This document shows positions 45,009-57,010 of a stretch of 64,000 nt of DNA, piece after piece. This DNA is from Pohlia nutans. Its lineage: Eukaryota > Streptophyta > Bryopsida > Bryales > Mniaceae. Below the pieces are notes generated by a model. That model saw only the letters and a list, made by a program, of their open reading frames with translations, did no database searches and was not told the DNA's origin. Position 1 is the first letter of the stretch, and every line of letters begins with the position of its first letter. The DNA is taken from contig CM040107.1 in NCBI GenBank assembly GCA_022496805.1, positions 9,506,501 through 9,570,500 on the forward strand. The letters are read 5' to 3'. The position numbers and the translations under genes are program-made.

Positions 45009-48000
45009 TTAATCATCACTAGAATTACCGGTAGCAGTAGACCCTGAGCAAGAGCTAGATGTAGAGCGGCTTGGTGAACTAATACCATCACAATCAGACT
45101 CCTCAGCCTCAACATCAAAGTATACAAGTGCGTCAGAATTCAACACCTTTGGCTTTGGAATGTGATCCCTAATACCATGTCTTGCAAGAGCCTGTGCAAT
45201 AGGCTCAATGTAGCATGGCAACTGAAAAGGCTTGGGGGGGCTCTCAAGAAACTCTGGCCTTGCAAAAAATGGCCTCTGCACGGTAGAATACGTGGTCTTC
45301 ATTATTCTGCACAAACAAAAATGAACATGAGACCAAAGTGATCAGGAAATCATCCAACACAAAAGTATCAATTGTAATGATTGAATTCAAACTTACTTAC
45401 TGAATCGAGATTTCTTCAACACTCGAACGACCGCTGATGGAACTGCGTCTGAATCCTCTGATGTAGATGATGATGCAACGACTGGCGCGGGTTCGGGTGT
45501 GCGGACACGTCGCATAGACAAAAGCAGTCCATCATATAACTCTTGGTCGTCTTCCAGTGCCACAATGTGGCGTTGCACACGGCGGCATGCCAACAACGAC
45601 GCACCTAAAACAAGGCATAGATCAAAAAAACATATAACAATTAGCACGAGTAAGTGAAAGGTTAATTCAAACAAATAGAAAGAAAAAACAAATAATAGAA
45701 GAAATAAAACCCAAGTAATACTGAGAAAGAATGTTAGAAAACTAAACCTGTCATAGCGGTGCAATCCAATACAACATCGTTGGGGCGAGAAGAATTCTCA
45801 ATCAACATTTGTATGAATTGACTATCCTTCTCACGAAGACCTCGCCATGGCTTAATTCCATTCATTTTCTGTGAACTCTTGGTGGTGAAATTCTGTAACA
45901 TGTCATCACAACCCACATCTAATCCAAGAGCCTCAAGCGCTGGAATAGATCGAAATGCAAACCGTGTAGGAGCACCCTCAGGCAACACACGAACCAAGAA
46001 GTAAATACCAAAACGCTGAGTCTGCAACATATAGAACCAGAAGAGTTAGCTAATAGTAATAGCAAAACAATAATGAATTTTGAAAAACTAGGTCGTGCAC
46101 AAGCAATTACCGTCTTGAGATGGTTGACCGGTGATGCCAAATGTAGCCTATTAATGCAAGTCCAATCCTTGTACAACGTAAAACCTGTTGCATTACCGTA
46201 ACCAAGTATGTTAGCCTTGGTTGACTGCCTATATAGATGCACAATGATGATAGCGCCATCATCAACCAAGTAATTGTCTGCGAAATCAAAAATTGGATCA
46301 AGCCAATCCTCCTCAGCTGCATTCCATAGTGGAATCTGTCCCGGCGGATCTGAGATGGTAGGAACGGGTAGGTTCTCGGGCATGTGCACAAGAATTAAAT
46401 CTACACATGGATCCCTGCACAAATGCCCTTTGAATACTCATGGGCGGTCCGCTTTGTGCTACAAGAAACAAAACATACACATGTAAGTAAATTAAAACTG
46501 CCAGACAAGCTTCAACAAAATAAATTGAAGTATAAAGAGTCCAAGAAGTATGTCAAACAACATACCTTATCCAAAAACCTCTGAATCTCCTCAAACATCT
46601 TTGGAACAGGGTCATCTACATTCTGTGTAAGAGCAGCTGCAAGTGATGTGTTGAGTACCAACTCATCGATGTCCTGGTCTTCTCCTAAGTCCACCACATC
46701 ACGAATTTGGCCACAAAAGGCTTTGCCTTGCGATAGCTCCAAGTACCCAGAATCCCTCTTGGTACCCCGCTGCTCCTGGCTCTGGTGCTGAGATTCTGCA
46801 TCAACAATACTAGAAGAAGAAGGCTTTGGGACTTCTTGTACCTTTGGATTCTTCTTTTTCTCTTCCTTCTTGGCAATCTTCTCTGCTTGTTTCTCAATCT
46901 TGGCTTGCTCCCGGGCGGCCACCTTCTCTTCATGTTGAGTAATCTTCAACGCCTTCTTCTTGTCTTCAGCCTCAACCTTAGCAATGAGTTTACGCCGCGC
47001 CTCCTCATCAAGCTTCTCCAATTCACCAACCAACAGGGCAGGTGTATCGGCTGTCTCAGCTGAGGATTTGAGATCCTTTTCCTCTGCATGTACATAACCC
47101 AACCCACAGTCCAAATACCAGCCAACCCCCTTGAGATGTGTGCTGGTCCATGTCTTCAACTGTTGCGGTGAGAACATGCTATACTCAGAAGAACATGTCC
47201 ATCCTCTCTTCACGGAATTACGACATCTTTCCATTTCCTCGGGGCTCAGTAGCTCTGAGAAATAACTCAGCGGCATTGACCCAAACTTCCGAACCTGAAA
47301 GAGCTGATGAACAAGATTTGTCTTCACGTGGAAAAATTCTGTTTGCCTAAAGGTCATGGACCACATCAATCATAATTAGAAGACGTATATAATCAAAATC
47401 TAGTAAACTTTGAAATAAAAAAGAAAGGATTTTTGTAGGAAATCGTTTACTCACTTGTTTATGTCATTCATGACGGTCATGAGAACACCAAGTTGACCCT
47501 TGGTCTCCAAGATGATTGTGTCCACGGAGTAATGCCAAGATGGAACGTCATTGTCGAGTCTAGTAATATGGTTCATCCAAGCTATACGACGGTGATTTCC
47601 ATCCCATATGAAGAACATTTTTCCTTTCAAGAAACGTAATGAATCCTGGGAATCAAGATACTCATCAAATTTCTTGCTTTCAGAGTGCCAAATTGGTCCC
47701 CAATCACTGCGGTCTTTGGATGACACGTGCTCCCCTTCACCTTGCTCGTTTGTTAGGGACACATAAAAAACACAAGCACCTTCACGATAGCTATGGACGA
47801 ATTCCTGCTCAAGCTTGACAAGATCACTTTGCAGAGTGGGCCTTACCATCGGCATGACAACAAGCCTGCACAAAGGAATGTTGTGGCGAGAAATATTAAC
47901 CGGTTGCAAACGTAGGGCTGCAAGTGCTGCAACGGTGTTGATCTTCTGTGATAGCCGAATGTCATCCTCATTCAAACCATCCACGGTGGCGATGATTGGA

Positions 48001-48083
48001 GATTCTTCCTCCTCATCATCATCCTCATCTCCAATCGGGGGTTAAGGGGTCTCAACAATCTCGTTTGCAGTGTCATACTCCAG
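45009..48083 (-). pseudogene. Gene B: ParB-like, coiled-coil and beta-class methyltransferase-like gene
   Basis: Six coding exons can be joined with GT-AG rules in one consistent phase: 48083-47455, 47346-46566, 46458-46111, 46021-45748, 45604-45397 and 45306-45009 (TAA). Exon 1: acidic start, then a ParB/sulfiredoxin-like domain with FFIWDGNHRRIAWM (GNHR motif). Exon 2: Lys/Glu-rich coiled coil. Exon 3: VDLILVHMPENLP at the motif IV position (DPPY replaced), then FADNYLVDDGAIIIVH. Exons 4-5: REKDSQFIQMLIENS and DVVLDCTAMTGASLLAC, the motif I region. IV before I is the beta-class (N6_N4_Mtase) order. The C-terminus is Ser/acidic. Exon 1 has TAA 48042-48044 and exon 3 has TGA 46438-46440, so this copy is probably inactive, unless translation begins downstream of the first stop. 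The 5' end is unresolved. Confidence 0.65.
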
Positions 48084-48185
48084 CTGAGGAACTTGTAAAA
48101 GAGGAATTGAGAAGAACATAAATAAAGAGCCAAAAATCTAGAAGGACGACTAAACCTGTGTGTTTCTTATATGAGACACTTGATC
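48084..48185. other. 5' side of gene B
   Basis: CCTCAG acceptor just before exon 1. An upstream exon may exist near 48100, but none could be fixed before the satellite-like sequence begins. Confidence 0.3.
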
Positions 48186-48620
48186 CTTTTGACAAGGTGT
48201 GGAGAATTTTCACTCCCCACAGGACTTAAATTTGTGACGTGACGAGCCATCCTGGCAGGCCCTAGACCCTCGAGACAAGACATCGGCCCCATCGCAAAAC
48301 CCTGGCCCAATAGATGTGGAGAATTTTCACTCTATATCGGACCCCAGCTCGTGACGTGACGAGTCTTCATGGCAGACCCGGACACTCGAGACCTGACATT
48401 TCACTCCACATCGGACCCTGATGGAATGCCGTGGCCCATGGGTTAAGTGAATTTTGCACTCCCCACAGGACTTAAGCTTGTCACGAGCCATGATCGCGTA
48501 AACCCTGGACCCTCGAGACATTGCGTCCGCCGCCACGCTGACCCCGGCCCCAAGGGATTGGAGAATTCGCTCTCCCAGTGAAGACCGGCTCGTTATGAGC
48601 ATTGCCTTCATGGCGTCACA
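48186..48620 (+). repeat. Diverged satellite units
   Basis: Units of about 114-118 bp (GAGAATTTTCACTC recurring near 48206 and 48320) share the GTGACGTGACGAG and CTCGAGAC cores with the main satellite but are strongly diverged, as expected at an array edge. Confidence 0.65.
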
Positions 48621-51600
48621 TACACCACCATTGACAAGGAGTCGGCGACTAAGCGAGCCCTCCCCAACTCACATCCACCTCCTCACGTGACGCGTTCTCA
48701 ACGAGAACCCTGGACCTTGGGAGATAGGCCTCGGCCACGACGCTACATCCTCGCCCCATGGAGTTCAAGAATTTTGCCCTCCCCAACTCACATCCACCTC
48801 GTCACGTGACGAGTTCTCAACGAGAACCTTGGCCCTCGGAGATAGGCCTCGGCCACGACGCCACAGCCTCGCCCCAAAGAGTTCAAAAAATTTGCCCTCC
48901 CCACTCACCCCACCTCGTGACGTGACGATTCTCAACGTGAACCCTAGACCCTGGGAGATAGGCCTCGGCCACGACGCCTTAGCCTCGCCTCAAACAGTTC
49001 AAGAATTTTGCCCTCCCCACTCACCCCAGCTCGTCAGGTGACGAGTTCTCAACGTGAACCCTGGACCCTGGGAGATAGGCCTCGGCCACGACGCCATAGC
49101 CTCGCCCCATGCAGTTCTAGAAATTTGCCCTCCTCAACTCACATCCACCTCGTCACGTGACGAGTTCTCAACGTAAACCCTGGCCCTTGGAGATAGGCCT
49201 CGGCCGCGACGCCACAGCCTCGCCCCATGGAGTGAAAGAAATTTTCCCTCCCCACTCACTCCACCTCGTGACGTGACGATTCTCAACGTGAACCCCGGAC
49301 CCTGGGAGATAGGCCTCGGCCACGACGCCACAGCCTTGCCCCATAGAATTCAAGAATTTTGCCCTCGCCAACTCACATCCACCTCATCACGTGACAAATT
49401 CTCAACGAGAACCCTGGCTTTGGGAGATAGGCCTCGGCCACGACGCCACAGCCTTGCTCCAAGGAGTTCAAGAATTTTGCCCTCCCCGACTCACATCCAC
49501 CTCGTCACGTGGTGAGTTCTCATCGTGAACCCTAGACCCTGGGAGATAGGCCTCGGCCATGACGCCATAGCCTCGCCTCAAACAGTTCAAGAATTTTGCC
49601 CTCCCCACTCACCCCAGCTCGTCAGGTGACGAGTTCTCAAGCTGAACCCTGGACCCTGGGAGATAGGCCTCGGCCACGACGCCACAACCTCGCCCCATGG
49701 AGTTCTAGAAATTTGCCCTCCTCAACTCACATCCACCTCGTCACGTGACGAGTTCCCAACGTAAACCCTGGCCCTTGGAGATAGGCCTCGGCCGCGACGC
49801 CACAGCCTCGCCCCATGGAGTGAAAGAAATTTGCCCTCCCCACTCACCCCACCTCGTGACGTGACGAGTTCTCAACGTGAACCCTGGACCGTGGGAGATA
49901 TGCCTCGGCCACGACGCCACAGCCTTGCCCCATGGAATTCAAGAATTTTGCCCTCCCCAACTCACATCCACCTCGTCACGTGACAAATTCTCAACGAGAA
50001 CCCTGGCTTTGGGAGATAGGCCTCGGCCACGACGCCACAGCCTCGCTCTAAGGAGTTCAAGAATTTTGCCCTCCCCGACTCACATCCACCTCGTCACGTG
50101 GTGAGTTCTCATCGTGAACCCTAGACCCTAGGAGATAGGCCTCGGCCATGATGCCATAGCCTCGCCTCAAACAGTTCAAGAATTTTGCCCTCCCCACTCA
50201 CCCCAGCTCGTCAGGTGACGAGTTCTCAAGCTGAACCCTGGACCCTGGGAGATAGACCTCGGCCACGACGCCACAGCCTCGCCCCATGGAGTTCTAGAAA
50301 TTTGCCCTCCTCAACTCACATCCACCTCGTCACGTGACGAGTTCTCAACGTAAACCCTGGCCCTTGGAGATAGGCCTCGGCGACGACGCCACAACCTTGC
50401 CTCATGAACAACAAGAAATTTGCCCTTCCCCCTCACCCAACCTCGTTTCGTGACGAGTTCCCAACGTGAACCCTGGACCCTGTGAGATAGGCCTCGGCCA
50501 CGACGCCACAGCCTCGACCCAAAGAGTTCAAGAATTATTCCCTCCCCAACTCACATCCACCTCGTCACGTGACGAGATCTCAACGAGAGCCCTGACCCTT
50601 GGAGATAGGCCTCGGCCACGACGCCATAGCCTCTCCCCATGGAGTTCAAGAAATTTGCCCTCTCCAAGTCACATCCACCTCGTCAGCTGACGAGTTCTCA
50701 AAGTGAATCCTGGACCCTAGGAGATAGACCTCGGCCACAACGCCAGAGCCTCGCCCCATGGAGTTCTAGAAATTTGCTGTCTCCAACTCAGATCCATCTC
50801 GTCACGTGACGAGTTCTCAACGTGAACCCTGGACCCACGGAGATAGACCTCGGCCACGACGCCACAGCCTCGCCCGATGGAGTTCAAGAAATTTGCCCTC
50901 CCCTCTTACCTCAGCTCGTCACGTGACGAGATCTCAACGTGAACAATGGACCCTGGGAGATAGGCCTTGGCCACGACGCCACAGCCTCGCCCCATGGAAT
51001 TCGGGAAATTTGCCCTCCCAACTCACATCCACCTCGTCACGTGATGACTTCTCAACGTAAACCCTGGCCTTCGGCGATAGGCCTCGGCCACGACGCCACA
51101 GCCTCGCCCTAAAGAGTTCAAGAAATTTGCCCTCCCTACTCACCCCACCTCGTCACGTGACCAATTCTCAACGTGAACCCTGGACCCTGGAAGATAGGCC
51201 TCGGCCACGACGCCACAGCCTTGCTCATGGAGTTCAAGAAATTTGCGCTCCCCAACTCACATCCACCTCGTCACGTGACGAGTTCTCAAAGAGAACCCTC
51301 GCCCTAGGAGATAGGCCTCGGCCACGACGCCACAGCCTCGCCCCATGGAGTTTATGAAATTTGCCCTCCCAACTCACATCCACCTCGTCACGTGATGACA
51401 TCTCAACGTAAACCCTGGCCTTTGGCAATAGGCCTCAGCCACGATGCCACAGCCTTGCCCCATGGACTGCAAGAAACTTGCCCTCCCCAACTCACCCCAC
51501 CTCGTCACGTGACGAGTTCTCAACGTAAACCCTGGCCCTTGATGATGGGCCTCGGCCACGACGCCCTAGCCTCGCCCCATGGAGTTCAAGAAATTTTCCC

Positions 51601-52825
51601 TCCCCAATTCACATCCACCTTGTCACGTGACGCGATCTCAACGAGAACCGTGGCCCTGGGAGATAGGCCTCGGCCACCACGCCACAGCCTCGACCCAAAG
51701 AGTTCAAGAATTTTTCCCTCCCCACTCACCCCAGCTCGTCACGTGACGAGTTCTCAACGTGAATCCTGGACCCTGTGCGATAGGCCTCGGCCACGACGCC
51801 ACAGCCTCGCCCCATGGAGTACAAGAAATTTGCCGTCCCCAACTCACATCCACCTCGTCACGTGACGAGTTCTCAACATAAGCCCAGACCCTTGGAGATA
51901 GGCCTCGGCCGCGACGCCAGAGCCTCGCCCCATGGAGTGCAAGAAATTTGCCCTCCCCACTCACCCCACCTCGTGACGTGACGAGTTCTCCATGTGAACC
52001 CCGGACCGTGGGAGATAGGCCTCGGCCACGACGCCACAGCCTTGCCCCATAGAATTCAAGAATTTTACCCTCCCCAACTCACATCCACTTTGTCACGTGA
52101 CAAGTTCTCAACGAGAACCCTGGCTTTGGGAGATAGGCCTCGGCCACGACGCCACAGCCTCGCCCCAAAGAGTTCAAGAATTTTGCCCTCCCCAATTGAC
52201 ATCCACCTCGTCACGTGACGAGTTCTCAACGTGAACCCTGGACCCTGGGAGATAGGCCTCGGCCACGACGTCACAGCCTCGCCCCATGGAGTTAAAGAAT
52301 TTTTCCCTCCTCAATGCACATCCACCTCGTCACGTGACGAGTTCTCAACGTGAATCCTGGACCCTAGGAGATAGGCCTCGGCCACGACGCCAGAGCCTCG
52401 CCCCATGGAGTTCTAGAAATTTGCCCTCCCCAACTCACATCCAGCTCGTCACGTGACGAGTTCTCAATGTGAACCCTGGACCCTGGGAGATAGGCCTCCG
52501 CCATGACGCCACAGCCTCGCCTCATGGAGTTAAAGAAATTTGCCCTCCCCAACTCACATCCACCTCGTCACGTGATGAGTTCTCAACGTTAACCCTGGCC
52601 CTTGGAGATAGGCCTCGGCTACGACGCCACAGCCGCGCCCCAAAGAGTTCAAGAAATTAGCCCTCCCCACTCACCCCTGCTCGTCACGTGACGCGTTCTC
52701 AACGTGAACTCTGGACCCAGAGAGATAGGCCTCGGCCACTACGCCACAGCCTTGCCCCATCGAGTTCAAGAAATTTGCCCTCTCCACTCACCCCACCTCG
52801 TCAGGTGAGGAGTTCTCAAGGAGAA
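48621..52825 (+). repeat. Tandem satellite, unit about 117 bp, left array
   Basis: Roughly 36 units. Landmarks per unit: CTCGTCACGTGACGAG (perfect 16 bp palindrome), TTCTCAACG, GGAGATAGGCCTCGGCC, ACGACGCCACAGCCTCGCC, then AAATTTGCCCTCCCC. A five-unit higher-order repeat of 589 bp is visible: closely matching segments start near 49288, 49877 and 50466. Open frames here are satellite artefacts. Confidence 0.9.
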
Positions 52826-53235
52826 TGGTAGCTCCCCTTGGTAAGAACCTACTCGGTTATCAGTACCGAGGAATTACTAGCTACTTAGGAGAAGGAAAGT
52901 AACCGAATGGACAGCAAAATACTTCAGGCTAAGTCTGTTATCGCAATACTGCGGAAAGGCAAACTGATCTGAACATCCAAAGGTATACAGAAAGTGACTC
53001 GGTAGGAGATAATTCAGAAGACAATACTTCTAATACAAGACAATTATCTGGGAAAATGGAGCATGTCAATGAGATTGGCTATATTGCTTTTATACCACAG
53101 TACAACCAGATCTGACAGTTAGGTCAGATCTGTAAAAAAGTGTTTCCTAGATCTACCTACTGGGGTAACTTGGAAAATTACCTAGGTAAAACTCAGATCG
53201 GTAGACCTACCGATACTCCTATTTTACGGTTAACA
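52826..53235 (-). repeat. LTR of element 2 (3' in element orientation)
   Basis: Starts TGGTAGC and ends TTAACA on the plus strand, 410 bp. A weak resemblance to element 1's LTR end (TAAGAACCTAC vs TAGGAACCGAC) and the adjacent polypurine tract fix the boundaries. It contains CTCGGT...ACCGAG inverted words. Confidence 0.7.
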
Positions 53236-53237
53236 CT

Positions 53238-53250
53238 ATCCCCCCTCTAA
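53238..53250 (-). other. Polypurine tract of element 2
   Basis: AGAGGGGGGATAG on the minus strand immediately upstream of the LTR end. Confidence 0.7.
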
Positions 53251-53302
53251 ATCAAGTTCACACCTGGAACTTGTTTTACACTTGGATATACCGGAGGGAT
53301 TT

Positions 53303-55177
53303 CTACTCTGTGGGACCGATATGCCTACTGACGGTACGGACAGCTCGAAACCCTTCTTCCTCAGATTCGGAACGCTCCTCAGTATTCGGTGTGTTGTGCC
53401 GAGGGTGGTGTGGGGTCCCGGTTTCCGGTGCGCTAATATTACCTTGTGTCTGTGGGCTAAGTAATTCTCGGCCATCAAATGAACCCCCGAACATGGAGTC
53501 AAAACCCTCCGTCGGTAACAGAGGAGCTAAGATGGGACCGTGTTCCGTCGTGGCCGGGTTCACAATTTGAGTGTCGGTAGAGTCTGGTGATGGAGGGTCC
53601 GGAACGAAATTCGGATGTGCTCTTCGGTACTGGTTGAGCATCCGGTAGGTGTTGTTGAGTGCCGTCTCGATCTCCTGGCTGCGAATGTTCAGCGCGTCGT
53701 ACTCGGTAAGTAGGTGCTCCATTTCGGTAGTGATGGTTGCGCGGAGCTCTGTCTCGGTCCGGAAGGTCTGTCGGAGTGTGTGGATGATGATCTGATCTTC
53801 TGCTCGATCGGCTCTGAGCTGCTCCCGTTCTGTTTCCATCGCGGTCAAGAGAGTTGCCTGGTCTTGTACCTGTTGAGTTAGGTCCGCGACTTCGGTACGG
53901 GCACGTTCACGTTCCTCTTGAACTCGAGCAAGGTTGGTAGCATGCTGTTGGGCTTCGGTTTGGGAGGTGTCGAGTTGGCCCTCCAGCTCGGTAACACGCT
54001 TTTGGGCGTTCTCCAGTTGGCGCTGATGTGCTTCTGGGTCCGAGATGGTAAGTCGTTGGACTTGCGTCTCGACCTTGGTAAGTACGTGGGACAGTGTGGC
54101 TGTCGTGCTTCGAAGGAAGCATACATTCTGTAACAAGTTCCGTGGTCCGTGGAGCAGAGTATTCGGAGGTTCAAGGCGCTCGGTGGGGGGAGTTACCGAG
54201 GTCAAGGGCGGTGCCATCTGCACAGATACTTGGATACCGGTAGTATGAGTGACCTCGGTAGTGGGCATACCTGAAGTCTCTATTGGCTGTGGTGGTGGAT
54301 TTGCGCCAGTGATCTCTGGTGGTGTCGAGGATTCGCCGCCATGTGGTGACTGGACCGGTGGTGGAGATGGAGTGCGTTGAGATGATCGGTGTGTTGAGGA
54401 GGATCCACCGCCATGCTCGGTTCGGCGTCGAGGATTCCTGCAAAATTTGTTCAAGGCGTCGGTGAGGTCAAATCGGTTCTTGCGTTTGGAAGTCGTGGGT
54501 GCTGGTGTGATGCGGCTGCGAAGTCGAGACGAGATCCCTGAGTCGGGCACCGTGGAGAAGAGGGGCAGTGATGATCGCCGCTTTGGTAGTTCGTACCGAT
54601 GGACGCGTCCTGGTGCCGGAGAAGGCGGAGTATGGGTGCCGATTCTCGGTACTGGTCCCGGTGCGAGAGTTGTAGTTGTGCCCGGTACGGTTATCGGTGC
54701 GGCTGGTTCGGTCGTGGTGGTGATGGGTTCTTGTCCTCGGATCAGCATGTCCCAAATTTCCGCTGAGTGGCACAGCGGAGAATGGCCTCCCTTGATGACG
54801 CCTAGTTCCTTTGAAGCTGTCCGAGCATGAAAGAAGCCCAGTTCCAAGATTCTTCAGTATCGGTAAGGGACAGTTCATCCGCCGTGAGAATCTCTCTGAG
54901 GCATTGCTTGGACGTGTAGGACTGCTTCCGCTTGAAGTAGAGCGCTTGCAGTATGCCGTACTTCCGAGGTCTTAACTCTTCGGGTCCCAGAGAAACGCTG
55001 TAGCCGTCAGTATCGGGTCGGTGAAGGGCTTCATGGCCGTTGGGACCGATGCTCCAGTACTTGAACTCCTCCGGATCCAGGTTGGTATGTGAATTCCCGC
55101 CAGTCCGGTCCTACCGGGTTGCCTCGGGAAGAGCTTCCACGGCGACTGTCGACCGCGGTCTTCTTCTGGCCTGTCAT
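53303..55177 (-). pseudogene. Third ORF of element 2: coiled-coil protein in env position
   Basis: Likely start ATG at 55177-55175, directly after a TTTTTGCAG that would serve as a splice acceptor. The N-terminal part ([20 protein letters not shown]; then GILQALYFKRKQSY in another frame) leads through frame changes near 55075 and 54800 into a long intact frame (54847-53303). That frame has Pro/Thr-rich and basic stretches, a long coiled coil (about 54100-53640), and a Ser/Glu-rich C-terminus. No membrane anchor is seen. Layout matches the third ORF of element 1, so it is a conserved component, possibly a structural or DNA-associated protein. Confidence 0.6.
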
Positions 55178-55749
55178 CCTGCAAAAACGAACACGGAGAT
55201 TTCCTCGCTTTTTCTCTCGGGAAGTGGAAGTGGCTACCAAGCTAGAGGGAAAGAGAACTCTAATCCGCGCCATTCGCCTCGGTCGAGTGTGTCGGTGACG
55301 CTGAACGGTAACTACCGGCCGTGGCGGCCGGGGAAGAAGAGAGAGAGACGGAGAAGGAAGGCAGAGACGGAGAGCTAACCGGGAGGGGGAGAGAACTGTG
55401 TCGGCGGAAGGCGGCATGGTGAGGAAAGAATAAATAGAGGAGGAGGCGGACAACGGAGTGAATGAAGAGGGCGGTGTAATGAAGAGAGATGGAGTGGGTG
55501 GGTGCGAACTAGGTTGGGGGAGTGGCGGCGCGTTAGGGTTGGGTCCTGCCGAACCTGACACTCGGTACGGTTTTTCCCTCAGTGCTACCGAGGTGGTTGG
55601 TTCGGTATGCCGGAGCGGCAGCGTTGGTGGCGGTTGTGATGCTGTGGTGGCCGTGCTGTTGTGGTCGGTTACCGAGGTTGGTGGTCGTACTGGTTCGGTA
55701 GGTTGGATGGACAACTCCATCGGTTTGGTATCCAGATAGGACTCGGTAT

Positions 55750-57010
55750 CCCGAGGTGACTGAGGAACAATTTCCACGGTGATGCAGTTGGTGGAGATGG
55801 ATTTGTCGGTATCTTCTGCTTCGTCTTCCTCATCGTCTTCGGCGGCGTCTTGGGTGTCTGGTTGGTGAACGATGGTACTTTTATCTGGGGCGTTTCGGGC
55901 GGCATTTTGTAGCTGATCGTCATTGAGAAATCGGTACGGTTTTAGTTTGTTGATGTTGACTATAATCGGGTCGGGGTCGAATTTGTCAACGGCCACGAGT
56001 AACACCGTATTGTTAGGTAGTGGGTATTGAACTCGGTAAGGACCAAACCATTTGTTCTTCAGTTTACTGGGGTGGATGCTATCACCTTTGGGGTACCATA
56101 GTACCGGGTCGCTCAGTCGGAACTGATGGGTCGGCCCCGTGGTGTTGGCCCATTGAGCGCAGTTCCATTGGGATATCCCTTGCGTCTCGAGGGCTCGATG
56201 GCGAGATTCGTCCAAACGCTCCAGATCCGCGGTGCGTGCTGCCAAAACCGGACTGGGTGAAGGGTCGGTAGTGGTGGGCTTGGTCGGTACCAAGTATTCG
56301 GTAGGCATCAGGGGGATGATGCCATATAAAAGTTGAAATGGTGTATGACCAGTACCAATCTTAAAAGCCGTGCGGTAAGCGTATAGGACGGTCGGTAACT
56401 GCCAATCCCAGTCAGTTCGGTTGTGATTGACCAACTTCTGAAGGAGTTGGACAATCACTTTGTTGGTAGATTCCGCTTGACCATTTCCTTGGGGGTAATA
56501 GGTGGTGGATGTCGTGTGGCGCAGTAGGAAGTGCTCCTTGAGGGCGTAAATGACCTTGTTGTTGAAATGTACTCCTTGGTCGCTCACAAAATGAAGTGGA
56601 CAACCAAAGCGGGTGAGGATGTTGTCATATAGGAACTTCGCCGTGTCTTTGGCGGTGTTGTCACGGAGTGCAACTGCTTCCACCCATTTGGTGGCGTAGT
56701 CTGTGGCTACCAAGATGTATCGGTTGCCAGTGACGATGCGTTTGAGGGGTCCTACAAAATCCAGTCCCCATTTCATAAAAGGTTCCGTGGGTAGAGTGGT
56801 AAGTAATTTACCGGTTACCGCTTTCTTGAGTCCTCCTACGCGTTGACATTCATCGCAGCTCCGACAGTATTCAAAAACGTCTTTATGGAGGGACGGCCAC
56901 CAATACCCGACGTCGAGAATTTTCCGAGTGGTGATTTCGGTAGAAAAATGTCCTCCCGAGTTACCATGGTGCAGCTCCCTGAGAAATTTTTGCTTTGTCG
57001 ATACAAGGTG
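55750..57010 (-). CDS. Integrase of element 2
   Basis: A continuous frame holds HHCC ([18 protein letters not shown]), the catalytic core ([46 protein letters not shown] with the final Glu) and a C-terminal GPY/F module ([11 protein letters not shown]). An acidic tail follows ([15 protein letters not shown]). The frame stays open down to 55031, but the Pro/Ser-rich part beyond about 55750 looks like read-through into the region before the third ORF. A frameshift near 57000 separates it from RNase H. Confidence 0.8.

Noticed and set aside
48621..52825. CRISPR-like array
   Set aside because: Units are 117 bp throughout with no short repeat/unique spacer alternation; this is a eukaryotic satellite.
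53303..54847. Retroviral-type envelope protein
   Set aside because: Despite the env position there is no signal peptide, transmembrane segment or cleavage site; it is Pro-rich and coiled-coil.
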